From positions 34,082 through 98,081 of the forward strand of contig NZ_LKIR01000062.1 of assembly GCF_001462205.1 (NCBI RefSeq): a DNA stretch of 64,000 bases, written 5' to 3'. A model generated the notes under the pieces. That model searched no databases, was not told the origin of the DNA, and saw nothing but the letters and a program-made list of their open reading frames with translations. This document shows, one piece after another, positions 53,455-61,557 of the stretch. The position numbers were made by a program, and so were the translations under genes. The DNA comes from Haloparvum sedimenti (lineage in GTDB: Archaea > Halobacteriota > Halobacteria > Halobacteriales > Haloferacaceae). Position 1 is the stretch's first letter. Every line of letters starts with the position of its first letter.

Positions 53455-53800
53455 CGCAGATCCTGCTGATCGGGACAGCAACATCTCGAAAGCCCCAGCC
53501 GACTGCCCCTTTCAGTCCCACCCCGCACCGCGACCGCCCCGCAACCGCACCACAGCCTCACGCCTCCCCAGCCTCGGCCGCGGGCCGGCCGCGAACCGCA
53601 CAGCACCGCAGGCGGCCGGCCCGCGCCCTCCACCGAAAATCGGAGATTTTCGAGCAGCCAGCGTGCAGTAGCGCGCTGGCGACCTCGCGCGGTCGCGGCG
53701 ACACGGGGTCGCCGCGGCGCGCGCCGACCGCACAGCACCGCACCATCCCGCACAGCACCGCGACCGCACACCACCCCATCGCACACAACGGCACCGAAGG
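53455..53800. repeat. Dispersed intergenic repeat, copy C
   Basis: Begins TCGCAGATCCTGCTGATCGG after a T-tract, then GAAAGCCCCAGCC, CCCTTTCAGTCCCACC, CCTCACGCCTCCCCAGCCTC, the double hairpin (53634-53680) and GCGGTCGCGGCGACACGGGG. Same order as copies A and B (B on the other strand). No gene lies between 53396 and 53824; long open frames here are caused by the skewed composition. Confidence 0.7.
53634..53680 (+). ncRNA. Candidate double hairpin in dispersed repeat (copy C)
   Basis: Hairpin 1: 53634-53652, stem CGAAAATC / GATTTTCG, loop GGA. Hairpin 2: 53657-53680, stem GCCAGCG / CGCTGGC, loop TGCAGTAGCG. Relative to 13414-13460 each stem has one changed base pair (G-C to A-T) with both sides changed, while loops and the AGCA spacer are identical. 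Confidence 0.5.
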
Positions 53801-53824
53801 AACGAGACGGCGATGCGGAGGGGG

Positions 53825-54655
53825 TCAGAAGTCGGCGCCGGCCGCCAGCCCCGGGATCACCCGCGAGGGGTTCTTCGTGAAGACGCGCTGCATCAGGTCC
53901 TCGGAGACGTCCAGCGTCAGCACCTCCATCACGCCGACGTTCGGGTGGGCCTCGGGGACGCCGCTCCCGAACAGGATCCGGTCGGGGTGTTCGAGCACGC
54001 CCCGCTCCAGGACGTTGCGGTACCGGACGGCCCTGGTGTCGAGGTAGAGCCGGTCGTGGTCGTCGAGCAGGTCGAGCGCCTCGGTCATCAGCCCCTCGTC
54101 GAGCGGATACCCGCCGAAGCCGGCCAGCACCACCGGGAAGTCGTACGGGAGCAGGGTGCGTTCGACCATCGACGGGGTGAACCGCTCGCCGCCGTGGACC
54201 AGCACCGGCAGGTCCGCGTCCGCGAGCTGTTCGAGCACGTCTTCTCCCGGGACGCCGTCGGCAGCCGGGACGATCGTGAACCCGTGGAACCGGTCGTCGT
54301 AGGCGTACTGCTCCACGTCGTCCGGGCGCGTGTGGTGGTCGGCGCGCTCGGCGCGGAGGTTCCTGAGCCGCGCGATCGGGTTATCGCGCGGGTCGACGGG
54401 ACCGTTGAGGCGCGCGAACGCGAGGAAGGGGCGGTCGACGCTGAGCCGGGCCACCGCGTTGTTGACTCGGAGATAGCTCTCGCCCGGCGGGCGCTGTCCG
54501 GGAGAGACCGCGGCACGCACCACGCCGGCCTGATGCATCTCGCGCTCCAGGCGTTCGGGCGAGATGTCGCGGCCGTGCGTCGCCACGGACTCCGCGTCGG
54601 GATCGAGACGCGCGTGTACGTCCACGATCCGGAACCCGTGTTCCAGCCCGAGCAT
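53825..54655 (-). CDS. Amidohydrolase-family protein (amidohydrolase-2 type)
   Basis: 276 residues. TIM-barrel hydrolase pattern: FRIVDVHARLDPDAE (the usual HxH is reduced to VHA), HGFTIVPA in the position of the middle Lys/His strand, DLPVLVHGGER, VVLAGFGGYPLDEG and RILFGSGVPEAHPNVG, where Asp is normally found. Because the first-strand second His and the final Asp are not obvious, activity or metal use may differ from typical members. Start ATG at 54655 begins just before the first strand. Divergent from the thermosome gene. Confidence 0.78.
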   Translation of the reverse strand: MLGLEHGFRIVDVHARLDPDAESVATHGRDISPERLEREMHQAGVVRAAVSPGQRPPGESYLRVNNAVARLSVDRPFLAFARLNGPVDPRDNPIARLRNLRAERADHHTRPDDVEQYAYDDRFHGFTIVPAADGVPGEDVLEQLADADLPVLVHGGERFTPSMVERTLLPYDFPVVLAGFGGYPLDEGLMTEALDLLDDHDRLYLDTRAVRYRNVLERGVLEHPDRILFGSGVPEAHPNVGVMEVLTLDVSEDLMQRVFTKNPSRVIPGLAAGADF

Positions 54656-54803
54656 GGTGGGACCATTCGTCCGCTCCACATGTGCCTGTCGGTCGACCCG
54701 CGGCGCCACGGGACGCGACCGCGGACGCCGGTCGGAACGCGGACGGCGCGCGCCGATCCGACCCCGACGTAGTCCGGTGGTTTTCACCCCCCTACACCGA
54801 AAC

Positions 54804-54814
54804 AGATATATAGA
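54804..54814 (+). promoter_or_regulatory. TATA box of the thermosome gene
   Basis: AGATATATAGA lies 27-37 bases before the ATG, with a purine-rich BRE-like CGAAAC just before it. This is one of the strongest promoters in the window, fitting a highly expressed or heat-induced chaperonin. Confidence 0.65.
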
Positions 54815-54840
54815 ACTGCTAGCCTCTAGGGTCACTGAGT

Positions 54841-56406
54841 ATGGCCGCACGCATGCAGCAACCGATGTACGTTCTGTCCGAGGACAGCAGTCGAACGCGC
54901 GGACGGGCCGCGCAGGACTCCAACGTCCGCGCCGGGCGCGCGGTGGCGAACGCGGTCCGAACCACCCTCGGCCCCCGCGGGATGGACAAGATGCTCGTCG
55001 ACACCGCCGGCGAGGTGGTGATCACCAACGACGGCGCGACCATTCTCCGGGAGATGGACATCGAACATCCCGCCGCGCAGATGCTCGTCGAAGTGAGCGA
55101 GACGCAGGAGGAGGCGGTCGGCGACGGAACGACCACCGCCGCGGTGCTTGCGGGCGAACTGCTCGCTCGCGCCGAAGACCTGCTCGACGACGCCATCCAC
55201 CCGAGCGTCATCGTGGAGGGATACCACGAAGCGGCGCGGATCGCCGGGGAGGCAATCGACGAGATGCGAGTGGATGCCGACCTCGACGACGACCTGCTCG
55301 CGCGGGTCGCGGAGTCCTCGATGACCGGCAAGGGGACCGGCGACGTGGCGGCCGCGACGCTGGCCGAACTCGTCGTCGAGGCGGTCCGCCGCGTGGAGAC
55401 GGACGAGGAAATCGACCGTGACGACATCCGCCTCCACGCGCGGGCCGGCGCCGCGTCCTCGGCCTCCGAGCTCGTCGACGGGATCCTCCTCGACGAGGAG
55501 CCGGCGACCGACGACATGCCCCGCGAGGTGACCGACGCGACCGTCGCCGTTCTCGACGCGAAACTCGAGGTCCGCACCGGCGAGGCGGACGCGGAGTACG
55601 CGATCAGCTCCGTCGACCAGCTCGACGCCGCGATCCGCGCCGAGGACGCGGAGCTGCGCGGCTACGCGGAGACGCTGGCCGCGGCCGGCGTCGACGTGCT
55701 CGTCTGTTCGAAGAAGATCGACGACCGCGTCGCCGGCTACCTCGCGGATGCCGGGATTCTCGCGTTCACGAACGTGAGCGACGCCGACGCCGGTGCGGTC
55801 GCGGCCGTCACCGGAGCCAAGCGGCTCGGCACCCTCGCGGACCTCGACGCCGACGACCTCGGAACGGCCGCATCCGTCAGCGTCGAGCGCCACGGCGAGG
55901 ACGACCTGACGTTCGTCCGTGGCGGTTCAGGTGACGGTCCCGTCACCCTGCTGCTCCGCGGCAGCACCGAACACGTCCTCGCCGAACTGGAGCGCGCGAT
56001 GGCGGACGCCGTCGACGTCGTCGTCGCCGCCATCGAGGGCGGCGTCGTCCCCGGAGCGGGCGCGACGGAGATCGCGATCGCGGACCGGGTCCGGAGCGCA
56101 GCGGCCGGCGTCGAGGGGCGCACCCAACTCGCGGTCGAGGCGTTCGCGGACGCGGTCGAGGCGCTCCCGCGCACGCTCGCCGAGAACGCCGGGATCGACC
56201 CCATCGACGCGCTCGTCGAGCTCCGTTCGACCCACGAGTCCGCGGGGTCTGCGGGGATCGTCACCGGGGAGCGGTCGGCGAGCGTGGGCGACCCGGTCGC
56301 GGCGGGCATCGTCGATCCGGCGGCCGTCAAGCGGGAGGCGGTCGCGTCCGCGACGGAAGCGGCGCGGCTGATCCTCCGCATCGACGACGTGATCGCTGCG
56401 GAGTAG
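54841..56406 (+). CDS. Thermosome subunit (group II chaperonin)
   Basis: 521 residues. Apical, intermediate and equatorial domains in normal order. ATP-site motifs: [15 protein letters not shown] near residue 40, [10 protein letters not shown] and [13 protein letters not shown], and late [16 protein letters not shown]. The conserved GGG of thermosomes appears as EGGVVPGAG. The tail ends at IDDVIAAE with no Gly-rich or Asp-rich extension, unlike the main haloarchaeal subunits, so this is likely the divergent third subunit (Cct3 in Haloferax). Confidence 0.92.
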   Translation: MAARMQQPMYVLSEDSSRTRGRAAQDSNVRAGRAVANAVRTTLGPRGMDKMLVDTAGEVVITNDGATILREMDIEHPAAQMLVEVSETQEEAVGDGTTTAAVLAGELLARAEDLLDDAIHPSVIVEGYHEAARIAGEAIDEMRVDADLDDDLLARVAESSMTGKGTGDVAAATLAELVVEAVRRVETDEEIDRDDIRLHARAGAASSASELVDGILLDEEPATDDMPREVTDATVAVLDAKLEVRTGEADAEYAISSVDQLDAAIRAEDAELRGYAETLAAAGVDVLVCSKKIDDRVAGYLADAGILAFTNVSDADAGAVAAVTGAKRLGTLADLDADDLGTAASVSVERHGEDDLTFVRGGSGDGPVTLLLRGSTEHVLAELERAMADAVDVVVAAIEGGVVPGAGATEIAIADRVRSAAAGVEGRTQLAVEAFADAVEALPRTLAENAGIDPIDALVELRSTHESAGSAGIVTGERSASVGDPVAAGIVDPAAVKREAVASATEAARLILRIDDVIAAE

Positions 56407-56466
56407 GGGCTCCCGGATTCACGCGGGTCGCTCGGGCCACTCGAGCGTGTCCGGCTTGTCCGGGGC

Positions 56467-56604
56467 TCATCCGTGTGACCCGGAATCACCCGGCGACAGG
56501 TCCGTCGGGCTCCTGACGCCGCAGCAGCTCGGGACGATCCACCCCGGCTCGCGGACGGTGACGACCGCCGGATCCTCGTCGCAGGCGGGATTATGCCGAC
56601 ACAT
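56467..56604 (-). CDS. Possible small Cys-containing protein
   Basis: 45 residues: MCRHNPACDEDPAVVTVREP and then GWIVPSCCGVRSPTDLSPGD. The first 30 codons show the strong G/C third-position preference of local genes, and Cys/His residues (CRHNPAC, CC) could bind a metal. No promoter is clear and I recognise no family. It may be chance in GC-rich DNA. Confidence 0.3.
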   Translation of the reverse strand: MCRHNPACDEDPAVVTVREPGWIVPSCCGVRSPTDLSPGDSGSHG

Positions 56605-56691
56605 GGGGGACGAGAGACCGGACAGCGATCCCGCGGCTTCCGATGGCGGTCGGTGGGCAACACTCAATATCGCGGTGTGTGTTCGTTTGCA

Positions 56692-56757
56692 TGGCTTCCG
56701 GGGAACGCCCTCGCGGGCGTGGAAGCCACGTCTCGGGTGGTAGGGCACCCGGGACGT
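56692..56757 (+). ncRNA. Candidate structured RNA with two strong hairpins
   Basis: Hairpin 1 (56692-56728): outer stem TGGCTTCC / GGAAGCCA, 8 bp; then a 5-base bulge GGGGA on the left side; then inner stem ACGCCC / GGGCGT with loop TCGC. Hairpin 2 (56728-56757): ACGTCTCGGGTG / CACCCGGGACGT, 12 bp with one G-U pair, loop GTAGGG. Preceded by CAATATCG (56666-56673), a weak TATA candidate. Lies in a 510-base gap between the thermosome and an SDR gene. Confidence 0.45.
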
Positions 56758-56916
56758 TTCCGTACGCCCCGCGCCGACGCGGCTTCCGTCACGAACTGGC
56801 GGCGTAATCGCATTTAATTCTACCGAGGGAAGCGAGGATACAGCTCCGCATCAGTACGCAGCGACCACCGCCCGTCGTTTCGCACACGTTTTGCGTTCCC
56901 GGCACCGACGGCGACC

Positions 56917-57666
56917 ATGACCGACCTCTCTGCCGAGACCGTGATCGTCACCGGGGCCAGCCGCGGCCTCGGTGCCTCGATGGCCCGGCGACTGACTCGC
57001 GAGGGCGCGAACGTGGTGCTGTCCGCCCGCGACGAGGCGGCGCTCGACCGCGTCGCCGCCGAGGTCGCCAACGCGCCCGGCGAGACGCTGGTCGCGCCCG
57101 CGGACGTGACCGACGAGGCCGCCGTCGAGGCGCTCGTCGAGGCGACCGTCGACGCGTTCGGCGAGCTCACGGGCCTCGTCAACAACGCCGGCGTCGGCAT
57201 GCTGAGCCTCCACGACGAGTTGCGGGACGCCGTCGACGTCGACGCCGACGACTGGCGGCTGATCCTCGAGGTGAACCTCACGGGCGCGTTCCTCTGCGCG
57301 AAGCACGCGGTCCCGCACATGGCCGAGGCGGGCCGCGGCAACGTCGTCAACGTCTCCTCGGGACTCGGCCGCCGCGCGGCCGCGGGCTGGGGCCCCTACG
57401 TCGCCTCGAAGTGGGGCCTGGAGGGATTTTCGCGAACGCTGGCCGACGAGGTGGAAGCGGACGGCGTCAACGTGAACTGTCTGGACCCCGGCGGCCGCGC
57501 CGCGACCGGCTTCTGGGACCACCTGCCGGAAGGGGAGCGCGACGGCGTCCTCCCGCCGGACGTGATGGACGACGCCGCCGCGCTGCTGCTCGCACAGGGC
57601 CCGGACGGCGTGACGCGCGAGTCGCTGACCGCCGGGGAATGGGAAGAGCGGCTCGGCGACGCCTGA
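56917..57666 (+). CDS. Short-chain dehydrogenase/reductase
   Basis: 249 residues, classical SDR. TGASRGLG at residues 12-19, NNAGVGML, Ser in VVNVSSGLG, and YVASKWGLEGFSR with catalytic Tyr and Lys. Length and order fit 3-ketoacyl-ACP reductase-like members, but haloarchaea do not use a standard fatty acid synthase, so substrate is open. Not closely similar to the SDR at 6.7 kb. Start chosen at MTDLSAETVIVTGASRG. Confidence 0.87.
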   Translation: MTDLSAETVIVTGASRGLGASMARRLTREGANVVLSARDEAALDRVAAEVANAPGETLVAPADVTDEAAVEALVEATVDAFGELTGLVNNAGVGMLSLHDELRDAVDVDADDWRLILEVNLTGAFLCAKHAVPHMAEAGRGNVVNVSSGLGRRAAAGWGPYVASKWGLEGFSRTLADEVEADGVNVNCLDPGGRAATGFWDHLPEGERDGVLPPDVMDDAAALLLAQGPDGVTRESLTAGEWEERLGDA

Positions 57667-57721
57667 GGCCGACCCCCTCGGGCAAGCGCCCTCGCGGTCG
57701 CCCGCACGGCCGCGACCGCGG

Positions 57722-57970
57722 TCAGTCCCGACGGCGGAACGAGGCGACCGTTCCGATGGTGTCGTTGGCGTCGACCGTCTCCGTGGTGACGGTGAACCCG
57801 AGCAGCGCGTCCGCGTCCAGCGCCTCCTCGATGACCGCCCGGAGCGCGTCCGGCTCCGCGCCCGCGGGCAGTACCGCGACGCGCACCTGGTCGCGGTTCT
57901 CGCTGGCGGTGACGAGGTCGTAGTCGGTGTGCTCGAAGGCGTCGGTCAGCGTTTCGGTGAGGTCGCTCAT
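57722..57970 (-). CDS. Small acidic haloarchaeal protein, unknown function
   Basis: 82 residues, soluble, acidic. MSDLTETLTDAFEHTDYDLV begins it; the middle DQVRVAVLPAGAEPDALRAV predicts a strand then helix, and the end is LLGFTVTTETVDANDTIGTV then ASFRRRD. Codon use is normal. I do not recognise a named family; similar small proteins are widespread in Halobacteria. A 120-base gap separates it from the regulator gene on the same strand. Confidence 0.72.
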   Translation of the reverse strand: MSDLTETLTDAFEHTDYDLVTASENRDQVRVAVLPAGAEPDALRAVIEEALDADALLGFTVTTETVDANDTIGTVASFRRRD

Positions 57971-58090
57971 GTCTGGCCGTGTGGGCTCCGTGGTAAAAGG
58001 CGTCGCGGCCGCGGTCCGGCGACGGACGCCGATCCTGGACGGTGCGGACGGCGACGACGACGCAGCACGGACCGGACGCCGAAGTGGAGA

Positions 58091-58762
58091 TCAGGGCGGA
58101 CGATCGTCGAACATCGACGCCACCGTCTCGGCGAAATCCGGCTTGTCCAACCGCTCGTCGCCGCTCACCGAAACGAACACGCCCGCCGCCTCGCCGGTCG
58201 GGACTCTGAGAACGGAGAACTCCTCGAAGTGGATCACCTCCGACTGACAGCTGTCCGTCGGAATCGTCACCTCGCTCAGCGAGTGGTCGAAGAGGAACGT
58301 CCGCAGCATCTCCTCGAACGCCTCCGTCGAGTAGTCCGATAGTACCGCTTCGTCCGCGAACAGGAACCGCACCGAGTCGCCCTCGCAGCACCCGACCGAG
58401 CGGAGCTCGTCGCCGAACGCGTCTCGGGCGCGATCCACGAGCCGCCGCTGGCGGTCCGTCGACGGCTCGCTCACGGACCACTCCACTTTGCGGAGCCGGT
58501 CCCGGATCTCCGTCCAGACGCCCTCGCCGTCGTCGGTCAGACCGTAGTACCGGCCGACGCTGCGACCCTCGGACACCCGGAGTTCAACCACGTCTTCCTC
58601 GCGGAGTTCGGACAGCGCTCGGGAGATGTGTGGTCGCGGCTCGTCGACCGCCTCCGCCAGCTGCGTCGGCGTCGCTCGGTCCGTGTCTCCGAGCTCCCGC
58701 AGCACGCCGCGGCGATACTTCGAGTTCAGCACGTACGCCGCCGTGTCCGAATCCTGTCCCAT
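58091..58762 (-). CDS. ArsR-type winged-helix regulator
   Basis: 223 residues. N-terminal winged helix, residues about 8-85: AAYVLNSKYRRGVLRELGDT, PTQLAEAVDEPRPHISRALS, VGRYYGLTDDGEGVWTEIR. The rest (RARDAFGDELRSVGCCEGDS, VIHFEEFSVLRVPTGEAAGV) is a mixed alpha/beta effector domain of unknown ligand with a CC pair. It is divergent from the REC-PAS-kinase gene and shares a 105-base promoter with it, so the two are probably functionally linked. Confidence 0.85.
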   Translation of the reverse strand: MGQDSDTAAYVLNSKYRRGVLRELGDTDRATPTQLAEAVDEPRPHISRALSELREEDVVELRVSEGRSVGRYYGLTDDGEGVWTEIRDRLRKVEWSVSEPSTDRQRRLVDRARDAFGDELRSVGCCEGDSVRFLFADEAVLSDYSTEAFEEMLRTFLFDHSLSEVTIPTDSCQSEVIHFEEFSVLRVPTGEAAGVFVSVSGDERLDKPDFAETVASMFDDRPP

Positions 58763-58797
58763 TCGTCCGTCCGCCACCCTACCGGACGGAGACTCTT

Positions 58798-58840
58798 GTA
58801 CCTGACAGGACGTACCAAGAACGTACCAGTTTATTTTTCC
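58798..58840. promoter_or_regulatory. GTACC repeats and TATA box between regulator and kinase genes
   Basis: GTACC occurs at 58798, 58812 and 58823 in the same orientation, the last two as ACGTACCA. TTTATTTTTCC (58830-58840) is a TATA box 28-38 bases before the kinase start. The repeats directly in front are well placed for an activator or repressor such as the divergent winged-helix protein. Confidence 0.45.
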
Positions 58841-58867
58841 GCGGTCGGGTCCGTACTCGAGGCCAGA

Positions 58868-60235
58868 ATGAGTCAGATCGAGACTGACGAGTCCACCGTC
58901 GTGCTGCACGTGGACGACGACCCGCAGTTTTCGGGGCTAGTTCGGACGTACCTGAACAAGCTCGACGAGAGCTTCACCGTGATCACGGAACACGATCCTG
59001 CGGAGGCGCTCGACCGGACCCGCGAGGCGACCGTCGACTGCGTCGTGAGCGACTACGATATGCCGGGGATGGACGGATTGGAGTTCCTCGAAGCGGTCCG
59101 CGGGGAGTACCCGAACCTCCCGTTCGTGCTCTTCACTGGCAAGGGGAGCGAGGAGATCGCCTCGAAGGCGATCAACGCGGGCGCGAGCTCCTACCTCCAG
59201 AAGGGCGGTACGGAGGCGTACGAGCTGCTCGCGAACCGGATCGACACGCTGGTCGGGCGGCACCGATCGGAACACCAGGCCGAGATAGCGAAGGATCGAC
59301 TACTGACGCTGTACGAGCAGACGGGCGGCTTCTACACGGTCGACGAGGACTGGACGATCACCTACTGGAACGAGGAGATGGAGCGGCGAACCGGCTGTCC
59401 GGCGCCGCGAGCGACCGGCGAAGCGCTGTGGGACGTGTTCCCCGAGGCGGAGGGGACGGAGCTGCACTCTCACCTGCGGGGAGCGATGGCGGCCGACGAG
59501 GCGGTCGAGTTCGAGACGGAGTTCGAACCCCGGGGAATGTGGCTCGAAGTGAGCGTCCAGCCCGTCGATGAAGGGCTGTTCATCCACTCGCGCGACGTGA
59601 CCGACGACAAGGACCGACAACAGGAGATCCAGTACCGCAACGAGCTGTTGGAGTCGTTCGCGAGCACCGTCTCCCACGACCTCAGAAACCCGCTTAGTGT
59701 GGCGGAAGGGCGACTCCAGCTGGCGAAAGAGACGGGCGACTTCGAGCACCTCGAAGCCGTCGCGCAGGCGCACAACCGGATGCGCAACCTCATCGATGAG
59801 CTCCTCCACGTCGCTCGCGGCGACGAGCTGGACCTCTCGTCGGTCTCGCTCGCGACGGCCGCTCCCGAGGCGTGGGAGACCGTCTCGTCCGAGGGTGCCG
59901 AGCTCACGGTCGAGGGTGACGCCGACTTCGAGGCGTACGACAGCCAGCTCAGGCGGCTCTTTGAGAACCTGTTCTGGAACGCGATCGACCACGGCGACGC
60001 CGACGAGATCCGCGTCGGTCCCCTCGGCGACGGCTTCTACGTCGAGGATGACGGCACCGGCATCCCGCCCGCGGACCGCGAGGCCGTGTTCGAATCCGGC
60101 TTTTCGACCCAGGAGGACAGCCCCGGCTACGGCCTCTCCATCATCCAGGGGATCGCGGAGATCCACGACTGGGAAATCGCCGTGACCGAGGGCGCGGACG
60201 GCGGTGCGCGGTTCGAGGTCACGAACGTGGCGTAA
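58868..60235 (+). CDS. Response regulator receiver-PAS-histidine kinase hybrid
   Basis: 455 residues, no membrane helix, so a cytosolic sensor. Receiver domain about residues 10-128 with Asp16-18 pocket, phospho-Asp62 in VVSDYDMPGMDG and Lys in YLQKGG; PAS about 145-245 (YTVDEDWTITYWNEEME); HisKA with His270 in STVSHDLRNPL; HATPase with N-box ENLFWNAIDHG, G1 EDDGTGIP and G2 GYGLSIIQG. A receiver-first kinase of this form is common in haloarchaea and often works in a relay. Divergent from the winged-helix gene. Confidence 0.92.
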   Translation: MSQIETDESTVVLHVDDDPQFSGLVRTYLNKLDESFTVITEHDPAEALDRTREATVDCVVSDYDMPGMDGLEFLEAVRGEYPNLPFVLFTGKGSEEIASKAINAGASSYLQKGGTEAYELLANRIDTLVGRHRSEHQAEIAKDRLLTLYEQTGGFYTVDEDWTITYWNEEMERRTGCPAPRATGEALWDVFPEAEGTELHSHLRGAMAADEAVEFETEFEPRGMWLEVSVQPVDEGLFIHSRDVTDDKDRQQEIQYRNELLESFASTVSHDLRNPLSVAEGRLQLAKETGDFEHLEAVAQAHNRMRNLIDELLHVARGDELDLSSVSLATAAPEAWETVSSEGAELTVEGDADFEAYDSQLRRLFENLFWNAIDHGDADEIRVGPLGDGFYVEDDGTGIPPADREAVFESGFSTQEDSPGYGLSIIQGIAEIHDWEIAVTEGADGGARFEVTNVA

Positions 60236-60256
60236 CGAACGGAACCAATAGAGCAG

Positions 60257-61516
60257 TCAGCCAACCTGACTTACACCGACCCACTGAAACTTCCCGTCTA
60301 TCCCCGCCATGACCGCAGAGTAGTCGGCGACCGCGAGCCTGTAGCACGGCGATGTATCCGTCGTCGATGAAACGTGCGCGGTCGACGAGAAGCCATCTCG
60401 GCTGGTGCCGAGATACAGCTGCCAGTTCCCGTTACGAACCGTATACCGTGGCTTGTACTCCAAGTACGCGAACAATCGTAGGATGTCCGCAGCGAGCTGG
60501 TCGCTTGCGGTATAGTAGACGCCCCAGTCGTTCCCGTCGCCCGCAAAGAGCGTATCCAACAGGAGTTCCTGTTGCTCACGCGGGAGCGTGAACACGAACT
60601 CCGGAAGCCGTTTCTCGTGACTCGATCCGCCACAGAGCCGATGTAGCACGCGAGCAAACAGCTTCGAGCTGAAACTGAACCCGTTTTCACTGACACACAC
60701 ATCGATCTCCATTCGGTCGAAGAGCTCCGCGATTCGCTCACGGTGGGAAGCCGTCTTCTGTGCGATGCCGATCTCCGACGTGTCTCGGTTGGACGAGTGG
60801 GTGATGGACCCTTCAGTGATGAACCAGCCGAGGAACTCGAGAAAGTCGTCGCCGTCGAACGTGATGGGCCGTCGCCAGTGGTTCGGCCCGGCGTGAATCG
60901 TCACCTCCGCGGCCGTGTCCTCGATCGAAGAACGATACGTCTCGAACGTGTCCGGATCGAAGTAGTACCCAACTTCGCCCCCGTACCGACTCGGCTCACA
61001 CCCGTCGGGGAGGCGGGCTCGGAACGTGTGTCCGTGACAGTTCGGTGTGACTCCGACCTCGTACTCCTTTGCCAACTCGGTCATGTCGACTTGTTCCAGT
61101 CGGGGGTGGGCTCGCGTTTGCCAGTCGTTGACGAACTTGTACTCCTGTCGCGTTGCGAGCTCACCGGCAGAGTGCGTCCGGATCCGGCTGATCGACTTCG
61201 TCTGGTACGGAATGCGGTGGTCCTGTAAGAGCTTCAAGTGGCCGCGCCGCGTCCGGATCTCGACGGGTGGGTCAGTCGGTGTCACCGCCTCAACGTTGAG
61301 CACCCGTTTCGGCTGCATCACGCCCGTTGCCAAGTTGAGTGCATACACGCGGTCCTCCGGGGTGAGACGACCGACGCGTCGCGGGCCGGTGGTCGTCAGG
61401 ATCTCCGTTTCGGCCGCGAAGCCGCCGGCCGCAAGATCCGCAACTGCAGGGCTCTGTCCGGTTTCAGCGGGCTGGTCCAGCTCTGGCTGCCTGCTACGCT
61501 CGGTCATGCGGGGCAT
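60257..61516 (-). CDS. Free-standing intein-like LAGLIDADG homing endonuclease
   Basis: 419 residues. A Hint-like start at about residues 31-107 (GGFAAETEILTTTGPRRVGR, DRVYALNLATG, LKLLQDHRIPY), then a LAGLIDADG pair: FLEFLGWFITEGSI near 230 and LLLDTLFAGDGN near 325. It closes with YRLAVADYSAVMAGIDGKFQ and WVGVSQVG, like the end of an intein block F. The residues needed for splicing are missing: no Cys/Ser at the N-splice site and no terminal His-Asn with nucleophile, and there are no exteins. So it should not splice but may cut DNA. Lower GC than its neighbours. Start could also be the ATG at 61507. Confidence 0.8.
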   Translation of the reverse strand: MPRMTERSRQPELDQPAETGQSPAVADLAAGGFAAETEILTTTGPRRVGRLTPEDRVYALNLATGVMQPKRVLNVEAVTPTDPPVEIRTRRGHLKLLQDHRIPYQTKSISRIRTHSAGELATRQEYKFVNDWQTRAHPRLEQVDMTELAKEYEVGVTPNCHGHTFRARLPDGCEPSRYGGEVGYYFDPDTFETYRSSIEDTAAEVTIHAGPNHWRRPITFDGDDFLEFLGWFITEGSITHSSNRDTSEIGIAQKTASHRERIAELFDRMEIDVCVSENGFSFSSKLFARVLHRLCGGSSHEKRLPEFVFTLPREQQELLLDTLFAGDGNDWGVYYTASDQLAADILRLFAYLEYKPRYTVRNGNWQLYLGTSRDGFSSTAHVSSTTDTSPCYRLAVADYSAVMAGIDGKFQWVGVSQVG

Positions 61517-61557
61517 TCGCTTCGTTCCCGCAGATAAACCTGCGTGCGGGCTCACGA

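Noticed and set aside
53458..53800. Small proteins encoded in repeat copy C
   Set aside because: All frames are skewed to Pro/Ala/Arg or His/Arg and similar frames recur in each repeat copy irrespective of reading frame, as expected for non-coding repeats.
56447..56743. A 98-codon plus-strand frame across the candidate structured RNA
   Set aside because: Composition is unlike local proteins, and it spans two strong hairpins.
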